Part shown: positions 44,965 to 56,400 of the stretch, in pieces
Layout: every line of letters begins with the position of its first letter
Position numbering within the stretch: the first letter of the stretch is position 1
From: Metopolophium dirhodum
Lineage: Eukaryota > Arthropoda > Insecta > Hemiptera > Aphididae
NCBI RefSeq assembly: GCF_019925205.1
Contig: NC_083560.1
Location: 19,983,145 to 20,047,144 of the forward strand
Reading direction: 5' to 3'
Length of the DNA: 64,000 bases
Program-made: the position numbers and the translations under genes
The notes under the pieces: generated by a model
Told to the model about the DNA's origin: nothing
Seen by the model: the letters and a program-made list of their open reading frames with translations, nothing else
The model's database searches: none

Positions 44965-47480
44965 ATGTTTCAGACTAAAGTGCCGTTAATCAGCGTGTAC
45001 AATAGCATCGGCAGCCGCCCGCTGGATAATTGGGCTGTTCATCAGGTGAGTGTACGGATCCGTCTGATAAAACCGTCCAACACGCTTTCAAAATTAGAAC
45101 GAATAGTTTCTCAGTTATAAAAATGGTAATACTAAGGATAATGGTTAGGTAATAGTAGTTATTTCAAAAATATAAAGTATATTATGTCATATTGGATCTA
45201 TTATGTTTGATAATAACTGAACGGATTTTACAAACTGTAAATATTGAAGGATTAATATCAGCTACTACGATTTTCTAATAATTGTTATAGCCCACATATT
45301 TTCCAATCCCATGATGATCGTTGATAAAATAAAATAAAATGTAAGACGTCGCAATGCCTAGGCAAAATGGGTACATAGACGCGTGTTCAGGCATTTTTAT
45401 TTAAACAATTACTGCCTGCTCCTTTGCTACATGTAGATCTTCAAGACTTCCAGAGAACCTCCTATTTCCACATTTGCTGACTATGTGATGCATTGCCTAT
45501 GCCTCCGCTCCGCAGTCACATCTTGGATCCTCTTTTAAGCACCACTTGTGCATCAGTTGGTTACATCGGCCATGGCCTGTACGTATTCGGTTCAGTCTAG
45601 TCCATAATCTGCGAAGAAGGGACGATCTTGGTTGTTGACATCTTTGTCTAAATTCCCGTTAATATGGATTTTCATAAGAAGACTCGTAGGTCAGGAGTTG
45701 AGTATCCCCCCCAACTTGTGGGTGGTTTTTGGGTGATAAAAAAAAATCAAAATCTTACAATTTAAGGTACCTACTCTCATCACATTGCGATTCAGTTCAC
45801 ATATAATTACCAGGTCACCGTCGTTATTAATAGGATTCGGGAATAGTTGCATTAAAAATGATCAAAATATGCTAATATAATATGCTGGTACATTTTTATG
45901 TAATTTTCAAAAAACTAATATAACATATTAGAATTTTGGAAATAAAAATCTCAAAAATAAGTAGATAGGTCCATAAACAGTACCTAATTAAAATAATTTA
46001 CACAGGGGTTTACTAATCCTAATATAATATACTGATTAATATGGACACTATTGCGCATGATTTATAGGAATTTTGAAACTATCATGAAAATAAAACAAAT
46101 ATTTTTTTTAAATACTGGAAAATGTATACTGACATCTACTGAGTTAAGAAGTAACGAATAACGTGATATGCAAACAACAGTGATTAACGAACGCGTATCT
46201 ACTAATTTTCATTACTTTGTACAATCTAGAATCTAGATGCCAAATAGTTTTACCACAGTTTTGTCACAAAGAGACTCATAAAACGTTACGTACCTAATTT
46301 ATTGTATAAATATATACCTAATAACTTATGATATAGGTACCTATTTATAAAATTTTTATATTTCATGATGTCAAGTACTGCGAAATACAATGTCCATATA
46401 ATAAAGAAAATATTTTAAAAAAAATATTAAAAATCATGTAAATCAAATAAATAAAATGCAAATTAATACAACTTAACCTGGTCTAATAAAATATTAACCA
46501 CACTTGTCTTGTCTGTGTATTTTCAGTGCAAAGAAGGAGAAATCCAATATGTCCAAGACGATCTGCTAAACTCCTACGTGCTCCAGATCAAGTCACCAAA
46601 CGTGAACTATACCTGTTGTATAAACTGTCCAGTGAATCCCAAAGGTTCACTCGGTGTTCGGCTGCCGTTCGTGACGTTGTTGGTGAAAAACCTAGGACGA
46701 TTTTTTATGTTCGAAATCACGGTACATCAATATTTTGTAGGAAATAGCATCTCACGCACACCTTTGACTAACAAAAATAAATAATATGCCACAACTGTTA
46801 TTACAGCTTTATGTGTGGACCCCTATACAGATCAATTATTATTATAATAATATTTGAATACCTTTAAGGTTTCCATTTATAAATTCTTTAAAAGGAAAAA
46901 AAATATTTAAAAAGGCAAAATTAACTAAAAACGGTTCTAAATCACAACCGCCAGTATGGAAAAATATTAAAAATTTAAAAATTATACAAAACGTATTGAT
47001 TCTAAATTGTTAAATTTTATAATAAAAAAAAATATAACGTTTAACTGACAGAAATTTACTTTTTTCTCTGTTTCGTCCAACGGCTGTCCCCGCCCCCGTT
47101 GTATGCGAATACAGATTTTGGACAGCGAAAATATTCGCCGGCGTTTACGTGTGAGCAACTACCATACGATCAAAAAGCTGAGCACGTTCGTGACCACGTT
47201 GCCGATTTCCATGGGTGAGGGTTGGAATCAACTGAACTTGAATTTGGCCGAGATCACAATTGACTCTTTCAAAACGACCTATGTGGAGACGGTCAGCGTC
47301 CAGGTGCACGCCAACTGCCGGTTGAGGAGAATATACTTCAGTGACCAGCAGTACAAGGAAGATCAGCTACCTATCGCGTACATGATGTACGGGTCCAAGG
47401 ATGTGCAAGAGAAACCAAAGAGCTTGCTGAGAAAAAATTCGGCGGTCGTCGACAAATATTCGGCGGGCGACAAGTTGTAG
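44965..47480 (+). CDS. CFAP20/Bug22-family ciliary protein, divergent
   Basis: Three coding exons, 44965-45045, 46527-46721 and 47115-47480, join in phase 0 to give 213 residues (canonical CFAP20 about 193). They start MFQTKVPLISVYNSIGSRPL, equivalent to the family's start with SILYSIGSKPL. Family hallmarks follow: LGVRLPF, LVKNLGRFF, LDSENIRRRLRVSNY, EGWNQLNLNL, VQVHANCRLRRIYFSD and LP before the tail. CFAP20 sits at the inner junction of ciliary doublet microtubules; fly Bug22 is needed for sperm flagella. True orthologues are almost invariant across animals, but this protein differs at perhaps half its positions and has an extra basic tail with KSLLRKNSAVVDK. It is therefore better read as a diverged paralogue. 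AATAAA is at 47508-47513. Intron 1 (45046-46526) contains a LINE fragment in reverse. Confidence 0.9.
45340..45710 (-). pseudogene. LINE ORF2 C-terminal fragment in CFAP20-like intron 1
   Basis: The minus-strand translation includes NRIRTGHGRCNQLMHKW, CLKEDPRCDCGAEA, MHHIVSKCGNRRFSGS and LEDLHVAKEQAV. These make up the C-terminal zinc-knuckle-like end (C-x-C...HH...C) found in R1/Jockey-type LINE proteins. Stops interrupt it. It is confined to the intron and antisense to the host gene. Confidence 0.8.
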
Positions 47481-47639
47481 AGAGCATTGCCATAAAGTAT
47501 AAATACGAATAAATGGCAGACAGATTCTCCATTTTTTTCTGTGATAATATCTGTAACGATGGATGCATGCAGTACGTTGATATTATTCAGTGTTGCAAAC
47601 CAAAAAGTGTAATTTTATTAAAATACAACAATGTTATAA

Positions 47640-47970
47640 TATACGTAACGAGTAGGTAGTTAAATTTTCAATCCTTAGCTATAAAAGTTGATCATTTTAT
47701 GAGTTTTTAACTACAAAATCGTTTTTAATTTTAAATTTGGGAAATGTTGTCGCAAGCCGAACTTTAAATGTTTATATAAAAAAATTGTGATTATGTAATT
47801 TTAATATTTTTCAACTGCTATTGAAACAATATACTAGAAACCATGTATTACATTTTCAGGCTTTTTGACCAAACGAATAAAATTATATTGACATCTAATG
47901 AAAAAAAAACAAAAAAAATTGGAAACTAAAAATGTCTTTAAACAACTTAAAACGACCGGAATTGAAATAT
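47640..47970 (-). repeat. family A internal fragment
   Basis: TTTTCAATCCTTAGCTATAA, GAACTTTAAATGTTTATATA, TTTTTGACCAAACGAATAAA and AAACTAAAAATGTCTTTAAA follow the reversed family A interior. Confidence 0.7.
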
Positions 47971-49062
47971 TAAAAAAATAAACTAATATATTTAACTAAT
48001 TAACTAAATTAATTACAATGTTTATGATTACTGTCAAATAATTGAAAAATAATATTGAATAGAGTTTTTCTAAATATTAAATATCGTATGATTAACCAAA
48101 TTTAAATAAAACAGGCATTCATAGAAGAATAAAAAGTAAATAATAATATTGTTAGTTATCTATATTTTGAACTTGTATAGTTTTAATACGCATCTAAACG
48201 TGTATTGATAATTAGGGCTCGGAGATCGTTGTATTTTCATGTTTTTTTTTTTGTAAAATTATTAAATATATTACTAAGCTTGAAATTAGTTTTTTGTCTC
48301 GCCTGCACCGAAAGTTTGGTTTTCGATAGCGGTTGAATCGTTGGAAAGCTTCTTTTATCCGTTCAGCGGGCTGTAAAGTGGAAATCGCAAAAAGTGCCGG
48401 TGGTAAAGTGGAAACTGACAATCAGACACTGAAATCTATACCACGGTTGTCGGTCCTTAAATAACATAAACTTTTGATTACATCTTATAATCATATTATA
48501 TACTCCATGCGTCACGCTTAATTTTTTGTAATATCTCTATAAAAGATAGGAAAAAAATAATATATTGTCCTGCTGAAATATTTTTTTGACCTCCCTAGTT
48601 CTTACTTCTGAGCATACCTTTCAAAAAGTTTATATGACGCCTCTGTATGAACTGAGTAACACTAAAACAGAGATACACCGATATTATAATGTTGTGTTTT
48701 ATATTAATTGTTAATAATACCATACTTCTATATAGTTACAAATACTTAAGTGTTATGACCCAAAAGAGATTATTTTTGCTCATCACAGAAAATGAATAGA
48801 CAGGCAAAAATGCAATCTTGATACATTTTATGTAGGTATACATAAACATACCTTGCAACATCTCAAATTATGCCACTGATTTCATATTTTAACTGTAGCT
48901 CTAGGTATATTTCTGAATGGGGTTCAAACATTCCTGATATATATATGAGCAATCGAGATCCGACAATCAACAATCCAATACGTATCTAATATTTCCATTT
49001 TCCACTTTTTTCAGTATTGATGGATTTTTATATTTTAGAATTTATTTCTACCAGACCTGCAT
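47971..49062. other. AT-rich spacer
   Basis: It contains the dispersed repeat 48449-48535 (partner of 8176-8262) and a GC-richer patch at 48290-48420 with two GTGGTAAAGTGGAAA/TGTAAAGTGGAAA motifs. The minus-strand frame through that patch (48212-48421) has no recognisable product. Confidence 0.4.
48449..48535 (+). repeat. dispersed repeat, partner at 8176-8262
   Basis: CGGTCCTTAAATAACATAAA, ATTACAT, ACTCCATGCGTCACGCTTAA in the same order as the partner. Confidence 0.6.
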
Positions 49063-49430
49063 TTAGCAACTCTCGGGTTTTTGTCTCTGAATCCCCAATC
49101 GACGATCCTGTCTCACTGACGACTCCTGTATGGACCAACTGAGCCTACAGTAGCAGCTGACAATGGTTATCTCGCGCAAGGACATCCAGACGAACCCATT
49201 GCCAGAGCCCTGCCCGTCGTGGATGTGAGTCGATCGTTGAGTAGTTACCACCACGGTCTTGCGGTCGGCGCTGAAGCACCACTTGTCTTCGCGGCCATGA
49301 TGAGTGTAGGGTTCGCTCACAATGAGGTCGTCGGTCTCGATCTTGATGGCGGTCTGCGCATCATTAGCTGCTCAATGGCCCAGCACACGTTCAACGTGCA
49401 GGAATTTGACCATTGGATTTATGCTATCGA
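49063..49430 (-). pseudogene. LINE endonuclease-domain fragment
   Basis: The minus-strand frame reads ETDDLIVSEPYTHHGREDKW, CFSADRKTVVV, GSGNGFVWMSL and REITIVSCYC. This is the N-terminal half of the APE-type endonuclease of R1/Jockey-like LINEs: the SEP segment carries the catalytic Glu, and the VSCYC segment is the third strand. The sequence is more GC-rich than its surroundings. Only this domain is present, so it is a dead fragment. Confidence 0.75.
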
Positions 49431-49489
49431 AATAATTAAGACACTACGACACAGCTGATAACGTTCTTCATTTTGTTTGATATTTTATT

Positions 49490-50170
49490 GTAATTCAAAA
49501 AATAATAACCCGACTATATAACTACCCGAGTTACTAGACATATGAAATTTCACAAAATGTTAAAATTACCATTTTCCATACATGGTAAAATAGTCCACCA
49601 ATTTTATCTTTTTTTGAGCTATTTATAGCCATGAGAAATTTTTTAAATTTTGTTAATTTTTTTCAGTTAGAGATTCATACAAGTTTTTCTTTTTATAGCT
49701 TATATTAAAAATATTAATTGAAGAATTCACATAAATTTTACTACCTAAAAAAATAAAATGTTTACTGTAACAGAACATTGACTTTTTATGATTGTTAGAA
49801 CTTATAATTTGTATAATATTTGATGTTCAGCGGTAAATTATCAAAATTTCATTAACATAATTGTTATATTTCTAAAACGAATAACCGTGGACTCTTGAAA
49901 TATTCACCAAATATTTATAATACAATTTATATATATTATAGTAAAATTGTCATACCATTTTAACTCTTATTGAGCTATTTAAGCTAAGACATAATGTTTC
50001 AAATTTTGTAAATTATTTTTCAGTTTGAAATTTATAAACGTTTTTATTTTCATAGCTAACATTATAAATTTTAATAGAAGGTTATTTATATCTATAGTCA
50101 TTAGAATATTTTTTTCAATTTATGACAAATATATTATCTGTTATTAATTAATGCAAATACTAAAACGGGT
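49490..50170 (+). repeat. family A-like decayed fragment
   Basis: The order TTTTTGAGCTATTTATAGCC, TTAGAGATTCATACAAGTTT, CGAATAACCGTGGACTCTTG, ACTCTTATTGAGCTATTTA resembles two family A internal units, strongly diverged. Confidence 0.5.
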
Positions 50171-50479
50171 ACAAATTTATTTTTAATATTCCAAATCGTA
50201 GAACCAGACAGTTGAATACTTTTTATGTACCACTCCATTGTTCTAACTATGGACAAAATGCCCCTATAAAAATATTAAAGCAACTAGTTAATTATTTAAA
50301 TGTCAATCAATTTTTCTGTACCTCAGTAAATAATTTTAATTTTTACCTAAATAGTAAATAGTCTTTTGGCCGCATAAATATTACATTGTATTTCATTATC
50401 TTATTATTAAGCTGAGTATTTCATTGTTAAATATAAATATATATAAATGTATTTTTTTTAATCCTTTTCTTTAGTGAAT

Positions 50480-51975
50480 TCTTCCTGTTATAAATGTTTC
50501 ACAACATCGCATATACTTAAACCAATACATTTACCAATTATTATACAACTAAATGTATTTTTTGTATTATATTTAAGATTAACAGTAACTGTAATAACTA
50601 ATATTATTGTAAATTCTAGACGTATGTCTATAACTGTAATTGAAAATAACAGAAAAGATTATCAAAGTTAAAAACTTTATTTCGGATCCTTTCAAAATTA
50701 CACCTGGCGTTCCGCGCGGTTCTTGTTTAGTTCCTTTGCTTTTCATATTATGTAGGTATTCATGTTTTACATTTTAAAGACTCTCAAAAGCTATTATTTG
50801 CTGATGATATGAAATTATATCGAGTAATTAAGTTGTTCTCAGATTCAGTGATCAAGTCATGAAATTACTTAAATCGCTTATCAATTTGGTGTAAAAAACC
50901 AAATCAATGCTAAATGTTAATAAATGTAAAGTAATGTAATTTTCTAGGTATCGTAAACGAATTATTCATAATTATTTACCTAATCGGGTGGTTGAAAATC
51001 TGGATTTAGGTATCACGTTTAGTTCTAATCTTACTTTCAATAAACATTAGGTATATGACTATGTCTATAAAATCGTCATCTATACTAGTACCTATTTATT
51101 AGTAGGACATGTAAGAATTTTACTAAAAACTTTACCATTAAAGGTCCCCAAATACTGCAGCAGTGGCGGTGGCGTTAAATTCTATTGTCTAGGTTTTACC
51201 GCCGTGGTGAGCGGAGAAATGTGTCCTGCATCGATTCACCGCTGCAGTGTGAGTGGACATTAAGACATTATATTTTTCACTGGTACGTTCTATTCTAGAA
51301 TATAATTCAATTATCTGTTTGCCCTTTCTAAATACTCAATGACTTGAAGCTAAACAAAATCGCTTCCTTCGCTTTATATATCGTACAATTGCTGCAATAT
51401 CTCGCGACAACGTCATACACCATAATATACGCCTATATTAAACATTTTAAATATGAATAGTTTCGCAATCAGGATAAATATAATTGATTTAAAGTTCCTA
51501 AATAAAGTGGTTAATGATTCCATTAATTCTAGTGAACTAATTAATTATTTACATTTCTATGTCCCAAAATGTCAAACTAGATCTAAAAATACTTTTTATA
51601 CGCAATTACATAGAACTTATTATTTATTTAATGCTCCTATTATAGAATGATGAGGTTGTCTAATGCTACACAGGTAGATTTATTTAATTTTAACTCTATT
51701 GAGTCTTTTTATAATTATATTATTAATTATTATGTGTGAATTATGTATTAATATTACACCTTATATATGTTTAATAACTTTTATTATTATAATTAATTAA
51801 TTATATGCTATTTTATATAATATCTATTAATCTCACTCTGTTTAAATGTTATGTTATCTGTATTTTTTCTTTTTATTTCTATCTGTTTAAATTAATTTGT
51901 AATTTTGTTTTTATGTTTCGATTTAAATCTGTCATTGGGCTTTGCCTGTTTGAAAAAATAAATTAATAAACAAAC
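50480..51975 (+). pseudogene. LINE reverse-transcriptase remnant
   Basis: In broken plus-strand frames it encodes DPFKITPGVPRGSCLVPLLF, LLFADDMKLYRV (intact ADD box), LNVNKCKVM, SFSRYRKRIIHNY, DLGITFSSNLTFNKH, ISRTCKNF, then QNRFLRF, IIDLKFLNKVVND, LHFYVPKCQTRSKNTFY and QVDLFNFNSIDSFYNY. This is the RT and C-terminal part of a non-LTR element. Multiple stops and frameshifts make it inactive, and a small MITE-like insert splits it at 51144-51258. Confidence 0.85.
51144..51258. mobile_element. 115-bp MITE nested in the LINE
   Basis: The left end is GTCCCCAAATACTGCAGCAG and the reverse complement of the right end is GTCCACTCACACTGCAGCGG. The flanks ATTAAAG and ATTAAGA suggest a short target duplication. 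It is GC-rich relative to the host LINE and interrupts the region where the RT ORF would continue (between TIKG and the QNRFLRF segment). Confidence 0.65.
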
Positions 51976-52219
51976 ACTCAGGCGTCGATAGGCCTTTATT
52001 TATGTCTTACCTGAACTACTGCACCATAGACACACATATTATATTCCATTTCTGTATCCAGATAATTCTAATTACAGGCCAAATTCAGGTAAACTTAAAA
52101 GTAGGTAGGTACCTATTTTATTATTATAATTTTTGATACCTTTTTAAATACTTAGTAAATGATAATACCCACATCCGATTATAAACTATTTGAAAACTTG
52201 ACTTGAAATAAGTTGTTAA

Positions 52220-52543
52220 CACTTTCTTTGGTAATATTTATTTTTTTTTTAAGCCACACAAGGCTTTTTTATTATAAAGATTAATGAACTTTAACAATAC
52301 ATTTCAGAGGTGTACAAAAATATTTTAGTAAATATTATATACAAAACATGTTTGTAATAGTTTATAACCAATGCCGGGACCTCTCCACTGGGAGTGATAA
52401 CCCAAACATGTTTTTGTATATTATATTTACTAAAATATTTATGTACACCTCTGAAATGTATTGTTAAAGATCATTGATCGTTATAATAAAAAAGTCTGCG
52501 TGTGGTTTAAAAAAAAAAATAAAAAATATTACCAATGAAAGTG
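52220..52543. repeat. fold-back element, about 135-bp inverted arms
   Basis: The left arm (52220-52353) and right arm (52404-52543) are nearly complementary along their whole length. For example CACTTTCTTTGGTAATATTT pairs with AATATTACCAATGAAAGTG, and ACATTTCAGAGGTGTACA with TGTACACCTCTGAAATGT. The 50-bp centre (52354-52403) contains GCCGGGACCTCTCCACTGGG. There is no coding capacity. A transcript would fold into a long hairpin. Confidence 0.9.
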
Positions 52544-53453
52544 AATACAGCTCGAGTATTTATTACTAATAATACAATTAAAATTAAACTAAAGTAAAAA
52601 TATTTATTATTTTTTATAATAAATATTGGTGATGAATAGCTGGGGACAAAGCATTACTTGATCAATGTTTTAATAGTTAATTAAGTTAAATAGATGTTCA
52701 TTGACATGAAAACGATATTGACAATATTATATGTCATTTTAAAGTTATATATATAGTTATTACTCATTAATAACTATTAACTACTTCCAAGGACCTAATT
52801 TATCTTCATTGCCAGTGCATATGTAGCAGAAAACCAGTGAGCTGTATTGGTTATCCGAGGAAGTAAATGGAACAGAAAATGTAAATGAGTATAGAGTAGG
52901 ATACTCTAGAGCTTTGGAATGTTTGGGCGAAATATTAAAAACGTAGTCTTATCTATCAGTCAGATATAGGTATATATCAAGTAGAGAGGCTATTTAAATG
53001 GAATGAATAATTGTCGGCAACAATTGTGTATTCATAAATTATAATTCAAGCCCTCCAAAACATAAAAATGATCTAGAGGTTGACAGTATGACTATATTAA
53101 GTAGTAATGTTTACGTAATTTCCCAGTGATTAATTTTACCCTTAGTAGAAAGGTAGAACGGTAAAGAAGATAAACATTTAAAAATTGGTGAAAAGAAATA
53201 TATTAAAAAAATCATTTTCCACAATTTACAAAGTCTCATCTTAATATTTAGTTAAAACTAGTTTTTAGTATAAGGAAACTCATTTTTAAAGTATAAATTA
53301 TCATATAATAAATAGAATAAATGCAACTTATTATAGTTTAAATCAAAATGTTTTTGATAGAAAAAAATTAATCAAACGGATAAATTTAGTGAAAAAGATA
53401 TGAATACTTTTTTCTAAATAATTTTTATGACATTGATTTACAATAAATCTTAA
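52544..53453. other. AT-rich spacer
   Basis: No gene seen. A segment at 52580-52662 (GTAAAAATATT...ATATTGGTGATGAATAGCTG and GGGACAAAGC) recurs at 56623-56705 within the ThrRS pseudogene. Confidence 0.5.
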
Positions 53454-56400
53454 TTAAAATTCAACTTCACTGTTATTTGTTTTTGAAATCTTTAATTTTT
53501 GTAGTCTTTGAATTGTCTCTTCAATACTAAATTTGCCATGAACATTGTTGTCTCTCGTACGAACATTAACAGTGATTGCAGTTTTTTCTTTATCTCCAAC
53601 GACTGGAATATTAATAATTAATTAATTTAATTACTATGAAGTTAATTAATAAAGATACATACCAAGAATGAAGTTATATTGAGCCAATTGTGCATTGCGA
53701 ATTTTTTTATTTAATGTATCACCGTGATAAACATCTACATCACACATAAATCCAGCCTCGTATATTTCTTTTTTGACCTATTTATAAGATTTAAATTACA
53801 TTAATACAATAAATTATAAAGCCAGGAAACAATAAAACTTGCTTTTTCTGAATATTCGTCAAATTGAGGACCAACAGGTATTACAACAGCTTGTCTAGGT
53901 GACAACCAGAATGGCCATTTTCCAGCAAACGATTCAGTTAAAATAGCTATCATTCTTTCTACTGAACCAAATATAGCACGATGTATGATTACTGGGCGTT
54001 TCTTTTCTCCTGATTCACTACAGCAATATGTATGAATTGTAAAATAATCATTGGATAATTTATAAACTAATTGTTGGCATTTGCTAACATTGAGTTAAGA
54101 TTTTAAATTAATTACCTGATAAAGTTTAAATCAAACTGAATTGGGAGCTGGAAATCAAGTTGTATGGTAGCACATTGATTTTGGCGTTTTTAAGCATCCG
54201 AAATAGTTATATCAATTTTTGGTCCGTAGAAAGCATCATCTCCTGGGTTTAATGTCCATGGTTCACCAAATGAATTTAAGCTATCAGCTAATTGCTATTA
54301 AATGTGTAAAGAAAAATTAGAAACACGTTAAAATAAAATAATTTATGCAAGTTAAATAAATTACTAAATACATTATATTATAAATTTTGAAATCTACTTT
54401 GTATAAATAAAATGTTAACATTTAACCTTTTCAGCATTTTTCCACATTTCCAACTCCCCTAAATACTTTTCAGGTCTTGTAGATCAACGAAGATGGAATG
54501 TAAATCCAAATACAGTATAAACATAACGTAAAAAGTCTAATGAACTCATCATTTCTTGACCAATCTAAATCAAATAATAATAAATTAATATATTTGAATA
54601 TTCCATTTAATTTGATTTTGTCTGACTTGTTCAGTAGTACAAAATATGTGAGCATCGTCTTGCTGAAAACGTCGAACACGTGTTAATCCTGTTAAAGCCC
54701 CTGATAACTCATTATGATGAAGTACACCAGAGTCTGCCATTCTGAGTGGCATTTCTCTCCATGATCTATTGCGGTTATCAAACATTAAACTGTAAGCAAT
54801 TTTGTATAATATTTTACATTTAAACAGCATATTTTTTGTTCTTCATAATCACAGCAAAATTGTACTTATAATTTAATTAATTAGATAAAAAAAATAATCT
54901 ATTAATGTATTTACCAATGGCCAGGACAATTCATTTGTTTCTTTTTCAACATTAAATGAAAACATGTTTTCCTGGAAATAAAAGTAATTTTAATTAACAT
55001 TTACAATTTACAATTATAAACTAAGCAAAATATGATATATGTTAAGTGTACCATTAAGTTCTCAATTCAAGTAAAAAGTTATTATTCAAATAAAACATTT
55101 TTTGAATATATAAAGACAAAGTTATAGTGAATATTTTATATAAGTTAATGACTTTTACTTATCTATGCACATAATATTATAAGAAATATGCCCAGATGCA
55201 TAAAAAATCTTTAAACATTTTATGGACCGTTAGCCGTTTTAATGTCTTGCTAAACAAATTCGTTCTTTCAATATTTAAGAATCCTTTAAATCAGAGTCTG
55301 TCACCCGATATCAGATTGTTCAATTTTAAAGACTTTTAAAATATGTTCCCAGTAATTAGTTAGTTATTATTTATTGTTATTACTTATAACTGATTATAAT
55401 TTTATCAAAAATAATAATTCACAAAAACAACCTTGTGAACTCAGCTGTATATTTTAAATAAATGTATATTGCAATGTAACATTGATTTAATAAGCCATTA
55501 GCTACTAATTTATTAGTTCTTTAATGAATGACTTTTATGCAACCGGGCATTATAAAAATAAAATTGAATGATTTATGGATTTATTAAATCCTTTTTTCTC
55601 CCTCAAAGAAAGACTGAAAAGAAACTAGGTCAACTTACTGCATAATGAGTCCAATGACCAGATGTTTGCTATAACTTAACATTGTAAATATTTGGCGATA
55701 CTACTTCTTGGAATCCACGTTTTCTGTATTCACTTTTAATGAACTCAATTAAAGTATTATAAATATGCGCACCTTTTTTTGGTTGGAAAAAACAAGATCC
55801 TGGACTTAATTCATGGAAGAAAAATAGTTCTTGTTCCTAGTATATAATTATAAATACAATTAGTTTCTATTCACTTAATTTTATCACGACCATAATAATA
55901 TTAGAGACTTTTCCAATTTTACGATGGTCTCTTCTTGAAATTTTTCCCATTCTTTCATTTGCATATTGTCCGAAAATGAAATACCATAGACTCGTTGCAA
56001 TGTTTCAGCCGTGGAATTTCCTTCCCAATAAGTAGCCGAATTTGCAATAAAAATAAATCAGGCAAATGAAAAATATGTTATTTCTATAGTAATACAATAA
56101 CCTAAAAATTAATAAAAAAAAATCATAATATTTACTTTGATAACTTTAAAAGCTTTGACTTTGCCTGTATGACGAATGTGTGGTCCCCTGCATAAATCAA
56201 TTAATGGTCCACATCGGAAAACAGTAGTTGTTGGTGTTGTAACTTTTTCATTAAGGATTCTCAATTTATATTCATTGTACTAAATAACACCACAATAAAA
56301 ATAAGTAAAACCGAAATTTTTTTTAATTACAGTGAATTATTTAATTTTCTTTGGTACGATTCAAGACAAACCATACCGATGGTAATTTTAAATATAATTG

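Noticed and set aside
52220..52543. Fold-back as a microRNA gene
   Set aside because: The arms are far too long and the pairing extends end to end. It resembles an inverted-repeat element rather than a miRNA precursor.
54190..54486. Stop codons in ThrRS explained by recoding or an altered genetic code
   Set aside because: TAA, TGA and TAG all occur, together with frameshift deletions and a lost acceptor. Neighbouring genes read normally with the standard code.
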